Notes under the pieces: model-generated
What the model saw: the letters and a program-made list of their open reading frames with translations, nothing else
Database searches by the model: none
Told to the model about the DNA's origin: nothing
Translations under genes and position numbers: made by a program
Origin: Pseudoalteromonas luteoviolacea H33-S
GTDB taxonomy: Bacteria; Pseudomonadota; Gammaproteobacteria; Enterobacterales; Alteromonadaceae
Length of the DNA stretch: 64,000 nt
Assembly: GCF_001625695.1 (NCBI RefSeq)
Contig: NZ_AUXY01000063.1
Coordinates: 28,603-92,602, forward strand
Reading direction: 5' to 3'
In this document: piece by piece, positions 1-7,983 of the stretch
Layout: each line of letters starts with the position of its first letter
Numbering within the stretch: position 1 is the first letter of the stretch

Positions 1-183
1 ACAGATCAAGGGGGGGGATTTGCGAACTTAGACAATGTCATGACGCCGTTTTACTCGACAAAAAGCACTGGCCAAGGTATTGGTCTAACCCTGAGTAGGC
101 GCATCATTGAGCAACATAATGGCAGTATGATAGTAAGCAATGGTTTACAGGGAGCAGAAGTAAAAATCACCCTCCCTAGTTGA
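1..183 (+). CDS. Sensor histidine kinase, C-terminal fragment (5' end outside window)
   Basis: Frame 1 is open from the first base to a TGA at 181-183 and encodes the last 60 residues of a histidine kinase. The GHKL ATPase boxes are visible: a D-x-G-G-G-F G1-type box at the start and the G2 box GQGIGLTLSRRIIEQHNG. The product should autophosphorylate on a His upstream of the window; the sensor input and partner regulator cannot be seen. Its stop codon is embedded in a near-perfect Fur box (181-195), so the kinase gene ends exactly where the next promoter begins. Confidence 0.9.
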   Translation, partial: TDQGGGFANLDNVMTPFYSTKSTGQGIGLTLSRRIIEQHNGSMIVSNGLQGAEVKITLPS

Positions 184-207
184 TAATAATTATCATTACC
201 ATATAAT
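180..207 (+). promoter_or_regulatory. Fur-box promoter upstream of the small membrane protein gene
   Basis: TGATAATAATTATCA at 181-195 matches the 7-1-7 Fur consensus TGATAATnATTATCA at every defined position. It covers a sigma-70-like promoter: -35 TTGATA at 180-185, 16-bp spacer, -10 TATAAT at 202-207. The expected start is near 214, giving a leader of about 64 nt before the GTG at 278. Iron-loaded Fur bound here would block RNA polymerase. The site and promoter are seen directly; Fur control is inferred. Confidence 0.75.
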
Positions 208-277
208 TAACATGAATCGAGAGTCAGAGACAGTCTAACAGGACGTTTCTGCATTTGACTTACCTGAGGAGTGTATT

Positions 278-520
278 GTGTTGGTGTTATATCCGTTTAT
301 CGCTTTTCTTGTTATGACGTTTGCCTTAAAGCATCTTCAATTGCCTTTGCAAACCAAGCGTTGGCTCAGTCGAGTGAGCGTTTGGGCTGTTGCTGCGGCC
401 ATGGCAACCGCAAAGTTTACCTTGGGGCTCAGCGCTTTGTTTTCCATGGTGGCTTTTGTTGTCGTCGGTGCGATTTTAACCTTGTTTACTTCACTCGGCG
501 CGATGGCGCGCAACGATTAA
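278..520 (+). CDS. Small membrane protein, 80 aa, unknown function
   Basis: The GTG start is supported by a TGAGGA Shine-Dalgarno at 265-270, seven bases upstream. The protein is two or three hydrophobic segments (about residues 2-17, 35-47 and 52-72) joined by a short basic stretch (KRWLSR, near residues 27-32), with no recognised motif. It lies directly behind the Fur-box promoter at 180-207, so iron-repressed expression is likely. No terminator is visible before the metalloprotease-like gene 66 nt downstream, so the two may be co-transcribed. I do not recognise the family. Confidence 0.7.
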   Translation: MLVLYPFIAFLVMTFALKHLQLPLQTKRWLSRVSVWAVAAAMATAKFTLGLSALFSMVAFVVVGAILTLFTSLGAMARND

Positions 521-586
521 CTCTTTCTTGATGTCGAAAATTGGCATAAGGTCTACTAAACAGTAGGGTCGTACCAAGGATTTTCG

Positions 587-3424
587 ATGTATAGCAGGAT
601 ACATGGTATTTTAATCGTACTTGTGTTCTTTGTCTGTGTGCCCGCTTTGGCAAAGACACAGGGTTGGCAATCAATTCAAAGCCCACATTTTCGCGTGCAC
701 TATCAGCCGCAGCATCATTCTTGGGCGAGCGCTGCTGCCATTGAGCTTGAAGTGGTGAGACAGCGTGTTCTAGTGCAGCAGAACCGGGCACTGGATGTCA
801 CAGTTGATGCCATTGTGATCGATCCCTTTAACTTACCCAATGGCTTCGCGCTGCCAAGCTCTGATAGTCCTTTTATGGCTTTATATGTCACGCCGCCGCA
901 ATCTGATATGGCAATTTCACATAGTCCAAGTTGGTTGAAGTTATTAGTGCTTCATGAATATATTCATCTGGTGCATTTGTCTCAGCCCAGTCGCCATACA
1001 TTAAAGCAGACGCTACGAGATCTGAGTGACAGTTATGACTTAGCAAGCGCCGTGTTGCCGCGCTGGGTGGCTGAAGGCTATGCAACGTTGCAAGAATCTA
1101 AGTTAACAGGTAAGGGGCGTTTGTATGACAATTACAGTGAAGCACTGTTGCGTGCTTATGCACGCCACGGGGCATTACTACCTTATCATTCACTGAGTGA
1201 TGGAGATGGCAGCTATCGCGCAAGTGCCATGGCCTATTTGCTCGGGGCTCGGTTTCTTGCTTGGTTGGAGCAAGAATATGATGAAGCGACCCTAGATGCG
1301 GTTTGGACGCGTGTTAATGCCGTTGAGGGTCGTAATTTCGAATCTGCATTTGCTGGTGTATTTGGCAGGTCTGCGCTGCAGCTTTATCGCCGTTTTATCG
1401 CCGAGTATACGCATCAAGCAATGTTATCAGCGCCTCAAGCACCGTTGGTGGATAGCCAAGAAGTGATGCAATTTGATTTTGCAGCGCGTGATGTTCAGTT
1501 CTCAACGAACAAGCAAAAATTTTTGGCTGTAGAGTCGAGTCCATCGTCAGAAATCACATTAAATGTGTACCAAAGTGAAGAAGATCAGGCTGCTGTTGCA
1601 GAATTTGAGCAGCGTCAAGCAGCACTGCTCAAGGCTGATCCTGAAGACATTCCAGATAAACGGCCCGACTCATTTTCCCGAAAGAAGTTGGCGTCTTTGG
1701 TGCCGGTAAATTTTTCCGGAATTTACCATCCTCAGTGGTTTGATGAAGACACCATCTATTTTGTTGCAAGAAAAAAAGTCTATGAAGGCTGGCAAAATGC
1801 TTTGTTTAAATGGCAAATTGAAGCGGATAAAGTGGTGAAAATAACGAATACGCTGGGGATACGTCGTTTCACCATAGTAGACACATCAACACTCATTGCC
1901 GAGCGAGTTGAGCATGGTTATTCGCAATTAATTCAGCTCAACTTGTCTGATCAAAAGCAGACGTCACTGTCATCATATGAGCTGGATACCGTGTATGATT
2001 ATCCGCTTATGAGCCCCAAAGGAGCGCAGCTTGCCTACTTGAAAACAGACCAAACTGGTCTGTGGCGATTATATGTTGCTAAGAATCATGCTTTGAATGC
2101 TGATCACATTGCAGTGCCTGTCCCAGACGAAGCCCAATATGTGACATCACCGCGTTGGGATAACGAAGGCACGGGTTTGTATTTTATTGCTGGCCACCAA
2201 GGGGCTTTAGGTGTGTATTACTATCACTTAGCCAATGAGCAATTGGTGCAATTAAGTCTAGGTGAGTATGTCGTTGAAGCACTTGTGGGCGAGTATGACT
2301 CACAACTTTGGTTTATTGAAAGCACACCTTATGGCACAAAGCTGAGTGCCTTAACAGAGATAGATACACTTAAAGCTCAGCAGCCAAAAACCACACAGCC
2401 AGCGCCATTTGTTGCATCGCAGTTCAAAGCACCCGAGCAAGTCAAAAAATTACCCACATCATGGTCTACTGGGCCGTATACATCAAAGCCACAGGATTGG
2501 TCATTGGCACTTTCTGTGCAAAGTGCATCAGCCAGTACGCAATTAGTGAGCTTCGCACTAACTGGGGCAGACATACTTAAACAGCAGAGCTGGCAAGTCG
2601 GCGTGAGTAAGTCACTATTTGATGACGTATTACTCGGGGGGTATGCTGATTTTGCGTATCAACGCGATGACATAAAACTCCGTAATCAGCTGAAGCTGTA
2701 TCAGTTAGATATCGCAGAGCAAAGCCTTGATCCTAAGAGGCAGCAAGCGCAACACGGATGGTCAAATACATTAGATGTGTCTTTGGCACATGTTTGGCAA
2801 AAGTGGCGCTGGCAACCTTATTTAGGCGGTGTGGTAGAAAAGCACCGATATCACGAGACTGCGCATAGTTATTGGCTAGGTCAACGGGTGTCTTTTCATC
2901 ACAATCAACAGCAGTTTGCTTTTAATGCGGCGCTCGATGGTGCCAAAGTGTGGGGAGAGAATGCCGGTCATGACATCCAATTCAACAGTGAAGCTGTAAT
3001 ATGGGATTGGCCCGTTTATGCCCGGGCTGACAACCGCTATCGCCAGCATCGAGTCATGGAAATAGGTGGATTTGCGACTAACAGCCTATATACAGGTGTG
3101 GGTGCAAGCCAGCAGCCTATTACCGCGCTGCCTTTTTGGTTTGATACTGGAAATCATTACCTAGGCTATGAGTTTGCTACTAGTTGGCGCACTGGGCGGC
3201 CACGTTTATATTATGCGCAGCACCACTTAGATAGTGTGCGAGTAGCCAATAGTTGGGGAGTAAAATGGCAGCTTGAGTTGAGTGAGCGCATCTTGGGGAG
3301 TGCGGCTAACTATGCACCTGCGGGCATCTCAAATATGCGCCTTGATATTGGGTTTGCGCGTTTGTCTGCACAGCAGCATGATAAAGAGTGGCGAACTTGG
3401 CTGGGGCTTTGGCACCCTTGGTAA
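587..3424 (+). CDS. Secreted HExxH metallopeptidase-like protein with TolB/PD40-type beta-propeller
   Basis: This 945-residue protein has a signal peptide (about 1-22, ending VCVPALA). A zinc-binding HEYIH motif is at 123-127, with a likely third ligand Glu163 in WVAEGYA, resembling the peptidase MA/gluzincin arrangement. Residues of about 290-620 form repeated WD40-like/PD40 strands of a TolB-type propeller, followed by a C-terminal region rich in Trp, Tyr and Gln that looks like outer-membrane-type beta strands. It is probably periplasmic or outer-membrane associated. The substrate is unknown. The start is supported by AAGGA at 576-580. It may be read from the Fur-box promoter upstream. Confidence 0.75.
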   Translation: MYSRIHGILIVLVFFVCVPALAKTQGWQSIQSPHFRVHYQPQHHSWASAAAIELEVVRQRVLVQQNRALDVTVDAIVIDPFNLPNGFALPSSDSPFMALYVTPPQSDMAISHSPSWLKLLVLHEYIHLVHLSQPSRHTLKQTLRDLSDSYDLASAVLPRWVAEGYATLQESKLTGKGRLYDNYSEALLRAYARHGALLPYHSLSDGDGSYRASAMAYLLGARFLAWLEQEYDEATLDAVWTRVNAVEGRNFESAFAGVFGRSALQLYRRFIAEYTHQAMLSAPQAPLVDSQEVMQFDFAARDVQFSTNKQKFLAVESSPSSEITLNVYQSEEDQAAVAEFEQRQAALLKADPEDIPDKRPDSFSRKKLASLVPVNFSGIYHPQWFDEDTIYFVARKKVYEGWQNALFKWQIEADKVVKITNTLGIRRFTIVDTSTLIAERVEHGYSQLIQLNLSDQKQTSLSSYELDTVYDYPLMSPKGAQLAYLKTDQTGLWRLYVAKNHALNADHIAVPVPDEAQYVTSPRWDNEGTGLYFIAGHQGALGVYYYHLANEQLVQLSLGEYVVEALVGEYDSQLWFIESTPYGTKLSALTEIDTLKAQQPKTTQPAPFVASQFKAPEQVKKLPTSWSTGPYTSKPQDWSLALSVQSASASTQLVSFALTGADILKQQSWQVGVSKSLFDDVLLGGYADFAYQRDDIKLRNQLKLYQLDIAEQSLDPKRQQAQHGWSNTLDVSLAHVWQKWRWQPYLGGVVEKHRYHETAHSYWLGQRVSFHHNQQQFAFNAALDGAKVWGENAGHDIQFNSEAVIWDWPVYARADNRYRQHRVMEIGGFATNSLYTGVGASQQPITALPFWFDTGNHYLGYEFATSWRTGRPRLYYAQHHLDSVRVANSWGVKWQLELSERILGSAANYAPAGISNMRLDIGFARLSAQQHDKEWRTWLGLWHPW

Positions 3425-3445
3425 AACATATCTTTGAGCATGAAA

Positions 3446-3467
3446 AAGGCGAGCTGTTGCTCGCCTT
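3446..3467. terminator. Hairpin between convergent genes
   Basis: AAGGCGAGC and GCTCGCCTT form a perfect 9-bp stem with loop TGTT. It lies between two convergent genes. The A-rich left flank gives a U-run for minus-strand transcripts; the plus-strand flank is only weakly T-rich, so it works best for the leftward protease gene. Confidence 0.7.
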
Positions 3468-3499
3468 GCTTAATTGGTTGGTTTGAAAATAGCTAGAGT

Positions 3500-5311
3500 T
3501 TATTCCGTATAGGTCGCTACCAGCTTCAGGTTCGCGTAAGCACTATAGCCTCGTATCATCACCCAGTACTTACCTGCGCCACCTGTGAGACTACAAGACT
3601 CGCTATTACCCCATCTGTAAGGACGGCAATCATAGGTAGAGGTGGTCGGCTTGCTGTCTTTTCTAACATACAAATCGGCATCCCCTGAACCGCCAGAAAT
3701 ACTGACTTGCACATTAGACGCGCCAGCTGGTAAGTCTAAGTAATAAAATACAGTGTCTGATTTAGCGCCACTCAACCCTTCTTTTGCGACACCATTGATA
3801 AGTTTGGCTGGGTCGTCATTTGGGTCAACCAGTTGAATTTGCTTCGAGGTTGTCGCCGATGCACCGGTTGCATCCGTGACCGTTAATGAAACCGTGTACT
3901 GACCGTAAGATACATAATCATGTGTTACATTGGCACCAAAGCCATTGCTCGATGCATCACCATAACTCCATTCATATTGGCTGATTGTGCCATTAGGTGA
4001 ACTGGATGCGCTGCCATCAAAATTACAGCTCAATGCGGTGCAGTCAGCCGTGAACTGAGCGACTGGTATCGGATCGCTGTTGTTATCCCCATCAGGGATC
4101 TGATTGTTGAAATGGTTGGCGACTTTTGGCCAGATCAGGCTGACTTTCGCCCCTTTGTTGTGACAGCCACCAAGATGGTGCAATGCAATGACCTTGTTAG
4201 TTGCAGCTGCCAGTACAGGAGAGCCCGAAGAGCCACCAATGGTGTCACAGTAATAGCCTAAATCAGTACCTGTACCACGGCCGTTGGCATTGGCATTATT
4301 GACAGAGCAGAGTCCATTGGTATCGCGATCTGACTCAATGGACAGCTCTTTCGGATTACCTGAGCCGTGCTGTGGGATGTAAATACGTTCACCTTGTGTG
4401 GCATCTCGTACATCAAGACCAAAGTAGCCAAACGGCTGTGCTTTTGCAAAATCATTGATGGTGAAGAGCGTATAATCTAGCGTGTAATCTGTCGATAAGA
4501 AATCTTTACCCGTCACTTTGACAACGGCTTCACGTGTTGAGCCATTACATGAAGTGTGCTGATAGTTAAACCATACTTCGGTATTGCTGAGTTTAGATGC
4601 ACTCTCAACACAATGATTATTGGTAAACATGCGGTTATCAGGACCAACACGCCAACCTGTACATAGGCCACTGCCATTCATTAATAGGCGTGCCACAGGA
4701 CGGCTGCGCTCAAACTCTGTTGGATGAGTATTGGCCCAGCACTGCACATCTTTTCTTTCCATCGCTCCACAAGTAGAGCTGATCCCAACATCGGTTGCAG
4801 GTGCAAGCTGTGGTTCGTTTTCAGTACCGTGGTCATAGTAGTCGATGATGGCACTTTGGTTTGTCGTAACTTGGCTGCCAGGTGTGTATTCTACGACTGC
4901 TGTTTCAGCAGAGATAGACATGGCAGAGAAGCTTGTTACACCATCATCAGCTTGGGCAAGTGTTGCTGCACGCATATTGTGTTCTGTGTATTCATAGCGC
5001 TCACTCCCATCTTTTGAGCGCACAACTAGCTTGCCACCACCGGCCAAATTAATGTTTTTGAAATGCAGTTTGATATAACTGGCATTAGGGTGTGTCACTG
5101 TTTGAGTGAGCGTTTGGCTGACATTGCTGGTTGTCATTGCTGCCATTGCTTGAGGTTGGATCACCAAATTTAGTTCAGCACGCTGACCAATGATGGCCAT
5201 ACTGGCTTTGCTAGTATATTGCATCATTTGTGCTTCGGTGAGTGCAGTGGTTTGCGCAAAGCAGCTCGCTGAGGCAAGTCCTAGCGCAGATAGTAAATAA
5301 CGAGTTTTCAT
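3500..5311 (-). CDS. Secreted trypsin-like serine endopeptidase with PKD and PPC domains
   Basis: A 603-residue extracellular protease. The signal peptide (about 1-19) is followed by an N-terminal prodomain-like region to about 180. The chymotrypsin-fold catalytic domain has His233 (FTNNHCVES), Asp279 (DYTLDYTLF) and Ser362 (GGSSGSP) as the expected triad, resembling lysyl-endopeptidase/glutamyl-endopeptidase relatives. A PKD domain follows (about 416-495, with EWSYGD), then a pre-peptidase C-terminal domain (about 500-603, with GDADLYV) of the kind often removed after secretion. Type II secretion is likely but not shown here. It probably degrades external protein in a marine setting. Confidence 0.88.
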   Translation of the reverse strand: MKTRYLLSALGLASASCFAQTTALTEAQMMQYTSKASMAIIGQRAELNLVIQPQAMAAMTTSNVSQTLTQTVTHPNASYIKLHFKNINLAGGGKLVVRSKDGSERYEYTEHNMRAATLAQADDGVTSFSAMSISAETAVVEYTPGSQVTTNQSAIIDYYDHGTENEPQLAPATDVGISSTCGAMERKDVQCWANTHPTEFERSRPVARLLMNGSGLCTGWRVGPDNRMFTNNHCVESASKLSNTEVWFNYQHTSCNGSTREAVVKVTGKDFLSTDYTLDYTLFTINDFAKAQPFGYFGLDVRDATQGERIYIPQHGSGNPKELSIESDRDTNGLCSVNNANANGRGTGTDLGYYCDTIGGSSGSPVLAAATNKVIALHHLGGCHNKGAKVSLIWPKVANHFNNQIPDGDNNSDPIPVAQFTADCTALSCNFDGSASSSPNGTISQYEWSYGDASSNGFGANVTHDYVSYGQYTVSLTVTDATGASATTSKQIQLVDPNDDPAKLINGVAKEGLSGAKSDTVFYYLDLPAGASNVQVSISGGSGDADLYVRKDSKPTTSTYDCRPYRWGNSESCSLTGGAGKYWVMIRGYSAYANLKLVATYTE

Positions 5312-5800
5312 TTATGTTCCTTGTTAGTTGTGTTGAGTAATATTTAAACAACAACAAACAAGGTAATCTTATAAATCGCAATTGTAAAGAAATTGATAAT
5401 AAAATATTTTTATGGTGTTTATTTTCAGCGTTGGGTAGCCATACTGTTATTCAATTTCAAGCACATAAGGATGACGATAGCGCTTGTATATTCAGGCTTC
5501 GCCGAGTTGCATAGCAATATTGACAAGCCGCTTTTCATGGCATTGCTTGCTTATGCTTTTTATTTCTCAATACCATCAATTTTATACAGTTTTAAGAGAT
5601 AACCGGTGATAAATCATTTTAGATATATCGTGTGGGACGCGTGTTGTGTGAATTTGAAATTAATGAGTTTTTATCAACAGGTCCGGGCACGTACCAGTTG
5701 GTAATCGGCATGTCTTCTTCTTTTTATTGTTGGCGCAAAGGTGTTAAGTGAAAAAGAGGGCAATGTGGATTTTATGCTTTTGATAAGCCTTCTTATTTTC
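5312..5800. other. Intergenic region, AT-rich, no supported gene
   Basis: About 490 bases between divergent transcription units. It must hold the promoter of the serine protease gene, near 5312-5400, but I cannot assign -35/-10 boxes with confidence. A 69-codon ORF at 5393-5602 lacks a ribosome-binding site and looks like chance. The regulatory structure of the export operon begins at 5801. Confidence 0.5.
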
Positions 5801-5833
5801 CGATTCCGGAATCGAATTGACATTGCTTCGATT
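5801..5833 (+). promoter_or_regulatory. Palindromic operator and -35 element upstream of the ABC export operon
   Basis: A perfect 14-bp palindrome CGATTCCGGAATCG occupies 5801-5814. Overlapping it, AATCGAA (5810-5816) and TTCGATT (5827-5833) form a second inverted repeat that brackets a consensus -35 box TTGACA at 5817-5822. The best -10 candidate, GAATAT at 5841-5846, is weak and is 18 bp away. The arrangement suggests a dimeric regulator contacting the promoter of the small ORF and export operon; the regulator is unknown. Confidence 0.5.
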
Positions 5834-5847
5834 TTGGGGGGAATATC

Positions 5848-5925
5848 ATGCTGTTGATTTTTAAGTTTCTGATATTATTGTTTTTTATTTTTGGTACAGT
5901 TTTCGCTATTCCTTATCTTCAGTAA
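5848..5925 (+). CDS. Small hydrophobic ORF, 25 aa, leader or membrane peptide candidate
   Basis: ATG at 5848 is preceded by a G-rich Shine-Dalgarno (GGGGGGA at 5836-5842, 5 nt spacing) and runs 25 codons to TAA at 5923-5925. The peptide is almost entirely hydrophobic (MLLIFKFLILLFFIFG, then TVFAIPYLQ), a single membrane span or signal-peptide-like sequence. It ends 40 nt before the likely start of the adaptor gene. It could be a small regulatory membrane protein, a leader peptide controlling downstream translation, or chance. The strong ribosome-binding site argues for translation. Confidence 0.45.
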   Translation: MLLIFKFLILLFFIFGTVFAIPYLQ

Positions 5926-5965
5926 GTATCCTTTTTTGATACGCATGACTTACGAGAAGAACTAC

Positions 5966-7213
5966 ATGGATATACCAGTACCGAAAAAAACGTCTTTTCC
6001 TCTACGCCATAAGTGGGCGGTCGGTTTGTTGGCTTGCGCTGTGATAATTGCCGCGCTATGGGCATCATTGTTGGATAAAAAAACATATTTAGAGCGACAC
6101 TCACTGATGATTGATACCGTCAAGCATGGTGCGCTGTCGGTAACCGTCGATGCATTTGGCACCTTGGTCAGTGCTGAGCAAAAAATTATCACGGCAACAA
6201 GCCCTGGCGTGGTGATAGACATTAAGCACAAACCGGGTGATGTCGTAGCGCCAGGTACCGTGATCGCGCGTTTGGAAAACGCAGACTTAGAATTGGATTA
6301 TAAGCGTGCGCAGCAACAAACGGCTGAAACGCAAGCTGAGCTGCAGCAATTGGATTTGCGCCAGCAGCGGGAACTGCTGGTTGAGCGCTCAACCATTAAT
6401 CTGCTAGAAGGGCAGCTGGCTACTCTGTCTTTTCGTTTTCAAGCGCAAAAAGACCTTGCTGAGCAGGGGATTATTTCTCAATTATCATTTCTTGAAACAC
6501 AGGCACAACTGCGCAGTGTGACAGGTCAAATTGACCATGCTAAGACGCGTTTATCACAGTTACAAGCACTGCACCGAAGTACTTTGCAGGTGATGCAAAA
6601 GCGGGTCGCTTTATCACAACAAGAGTTGGCATCATTGGTGTCCAAAGTGGCCATGCTCTTGATTACCGCACCGAATGACGGTGTCATCGAGCGCATGTCT
6701 TTAGAGTTAGGAGCGCGCATTGCGATGGGTGATCATATTGCAACCTTAGGTGACCAAGCAGGGCTGATAGCACAGTTACAAGTGAGCCAGTCTCAAGCTG
6801 GTTCTGTACAAGTTGGCCAGCCAGTAGATGTATTTGTTGGTGACGCTGTATTAAACGGTGAGGTGCTGCGGATTGATCCTGTGGTCTCTCAGCACAGCGT
6901 TAAAGTAGAAGTGAGTTTGCCCGAATATGAGCACTTGGATCTGCGGCCCAAGCAAAGCATTACAGCGTCAATTGTCATCGACACAATAGAAAACACCCAT
7001 TATATTCGCACGCCGGTTATGGAGCTAAGTACACTGTCTGTTGATATGTACAAAGTGCTTGAGACAGGTCAAACAGAGCTTGTAGAGGTGCAGTTAGGTC
7101 AACGCAGTGAGCGTTATGTGGAAGTAAAAAGTGGTTTGCAAGCAGGGCAGTCAGTTGTCATTTCAGATCTCGATGCGCTGGCAAAAGCAAGACAAGTCGT
7201 GGTTATTGAGTAG
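5966..7213 (+). CDS. HlyD/MacA-type periplasmic adaptor of ABC exporter
   Basis: The ATG at 5966 (MDIPVPKKTS) is preferred over in-frame upstream starts because a GAGAAG site sits 6 nt before it; it gives 415 residues. One N-terminal membrane anchor (about 17-37) is followed by a barrel-sandwich/lipoyl half (about 60-95), a long alpha-helical hairpin rich in Gln and Leu (about 95-220), the second lipoyl half and beta-barrel domains. As in MacA, it should bridge the inner-membrane transporter to an outer-membrane channel. It is 8 nt upstream of the ATPase gene. No TolC-type partner is encoded nearby. Confidence 0.88.
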   Translation: MDIPVPKKTSFPLRHKWAVGLLACAVIIAALWASLLDKKTYLERHSLMIDTVKHGALSVTVDAFGTLVSAEQKIITATSPGVVIDIKHKPGDVVAPGTVIARLENADLELDYKRAQQQTAETQAELQQLDLRQQRELLVERSTINLLEGQLATLSFRFQAQKDLAEQGIISQLSFLETQAQLRSVTGQIDHAKTRLSQLQALHRSTLQVMQKRVALSQQELASLVSKVAMLLITAPNDGVIERMSLELGARIAMGDHIATLGDQAGLIAQLQVSQSQAGSVQVGQPVDVFVGDAVLNGEVLRIDPVVSQHSVKVEVSLPEYEHLDLRPKQSITASIVIDTIENTHYIRTPVMELSTLSVDMYKVLETGQTELVEVQLGQRSERYVEVKSGLQAGQSVVISDLDALAKARQVVVIE

Positions 7214-7221
7214 GAAGGAAG

Positions 7222-7947
7222 ATGCAAAATATTATTGAAATGCAGGAAATTGGTAAGGTATTCACTACGGCTGATTTTCAAACACATGCACTTAGAAATA
7301 TCAATATGACAGTGGGTAAGGGAGAATTTGTTTCAATATCTGGTCCCTCTGGGTGTGGTAAGTCTACTTTGTTGTCTTTGATGGGACTGTTAGAGCCAGC
7401 GTCATCAGGTCGCTATTTATTGGCAGGTCAACAAGTAGATAATCTCACATTCGATCAGGCGGCTAGATTAAGAAACCTGCATATTGGCTTCATCTTCCAA
7501 TCATTTAATCTCGTAGATGGGCTGTCGGTATTCGATAATGTGGCGCTGCCATTACGCTACAGCGTGCCTAAAATCAATCGGCATGACACTCAGCAACGGG
7601 TGCAATCCTGCTTGGAAAAAGTTGGTTTGTCTCATCGCAGTACCCACCGCCCAAATCAGCTCTCAGGTGGACAACAGCAACGCGTGGCTATCGCACGTGC
7701 ATTGGTGACTCAGCCCAGTATTTTGTTGGTGGATGAAGCAACAGGCAACTTAGACTCTAAAAGTGGTGATGCGGTGATGAAGCTCATCAGTGACTTGCAT
7801 CAGCAGGGCACCACGATTTGCATGGTAACGCATGATCCGCGTTATGCTGATATGGCATCACGTCGTGTCCAGTTATTTGATGGTGAACTGTTAACCACGG
7901 TGAGCAGATCATCCAGTATGGCAAATACGGTCTTTGGCCCTCTATAA
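7222..7947 (+). CDS. ABC transporter ATP-binding protein, MacB/LolD type
   Basis: This 241-residue ATPase has Walker A GPSGCGKST (41-49), Q-loop FIFQSFNLV (about 92-99), signature LSGGQQQR (148-155) and Walker B ILLVDEATGNLD (168-179), with H-loop VTHD. The family usually has DEPTGNLD at Walker B; Ala replaces Pro here. It powers the FtsX-type permease encoded next, with the adaptor encoded upstream. The three genes are closely spaced on one strand and form an operon. Confidence 0.92.
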   Translation: MQNIIEMQEIGKVFTTADFQTHALRNINMTVGKGEFVSISGPSGCGKSTLLSLMGLLEPASSGRYLLAGQQVDNLTFDQAARLRNLHIGFIFQSFNLVDGLSVFDNVALPLRYSVPKINRHDTQQRVQSCLEKVGLSHRSTHRPNQLSGGQQQRVAIARALVTQPSILLVDEATGNLDSKSGDAVMKLISDLHQQGTTICMVTHDPRYADMASRRVQLFDGELLTTVSRSSSMANTVFGPL

Positions 7948-7983
7948 ATCGGCTTTTGATATCCACAGGAGGGCTTGGAAAAG

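Noticed and set aside
5393..5602. 69-codon plus-strand ORF
   Set aside because: No ribosome-binding site, composition follows the AT-rich background and no recognisable motif.
5690..5710. Sigma-54-like promoter (GGGCACG followed by TTGG)
   Set aside because: The GG and GC elements do not have the required spacing and sequence (TGGCACG-N4-TTGC).
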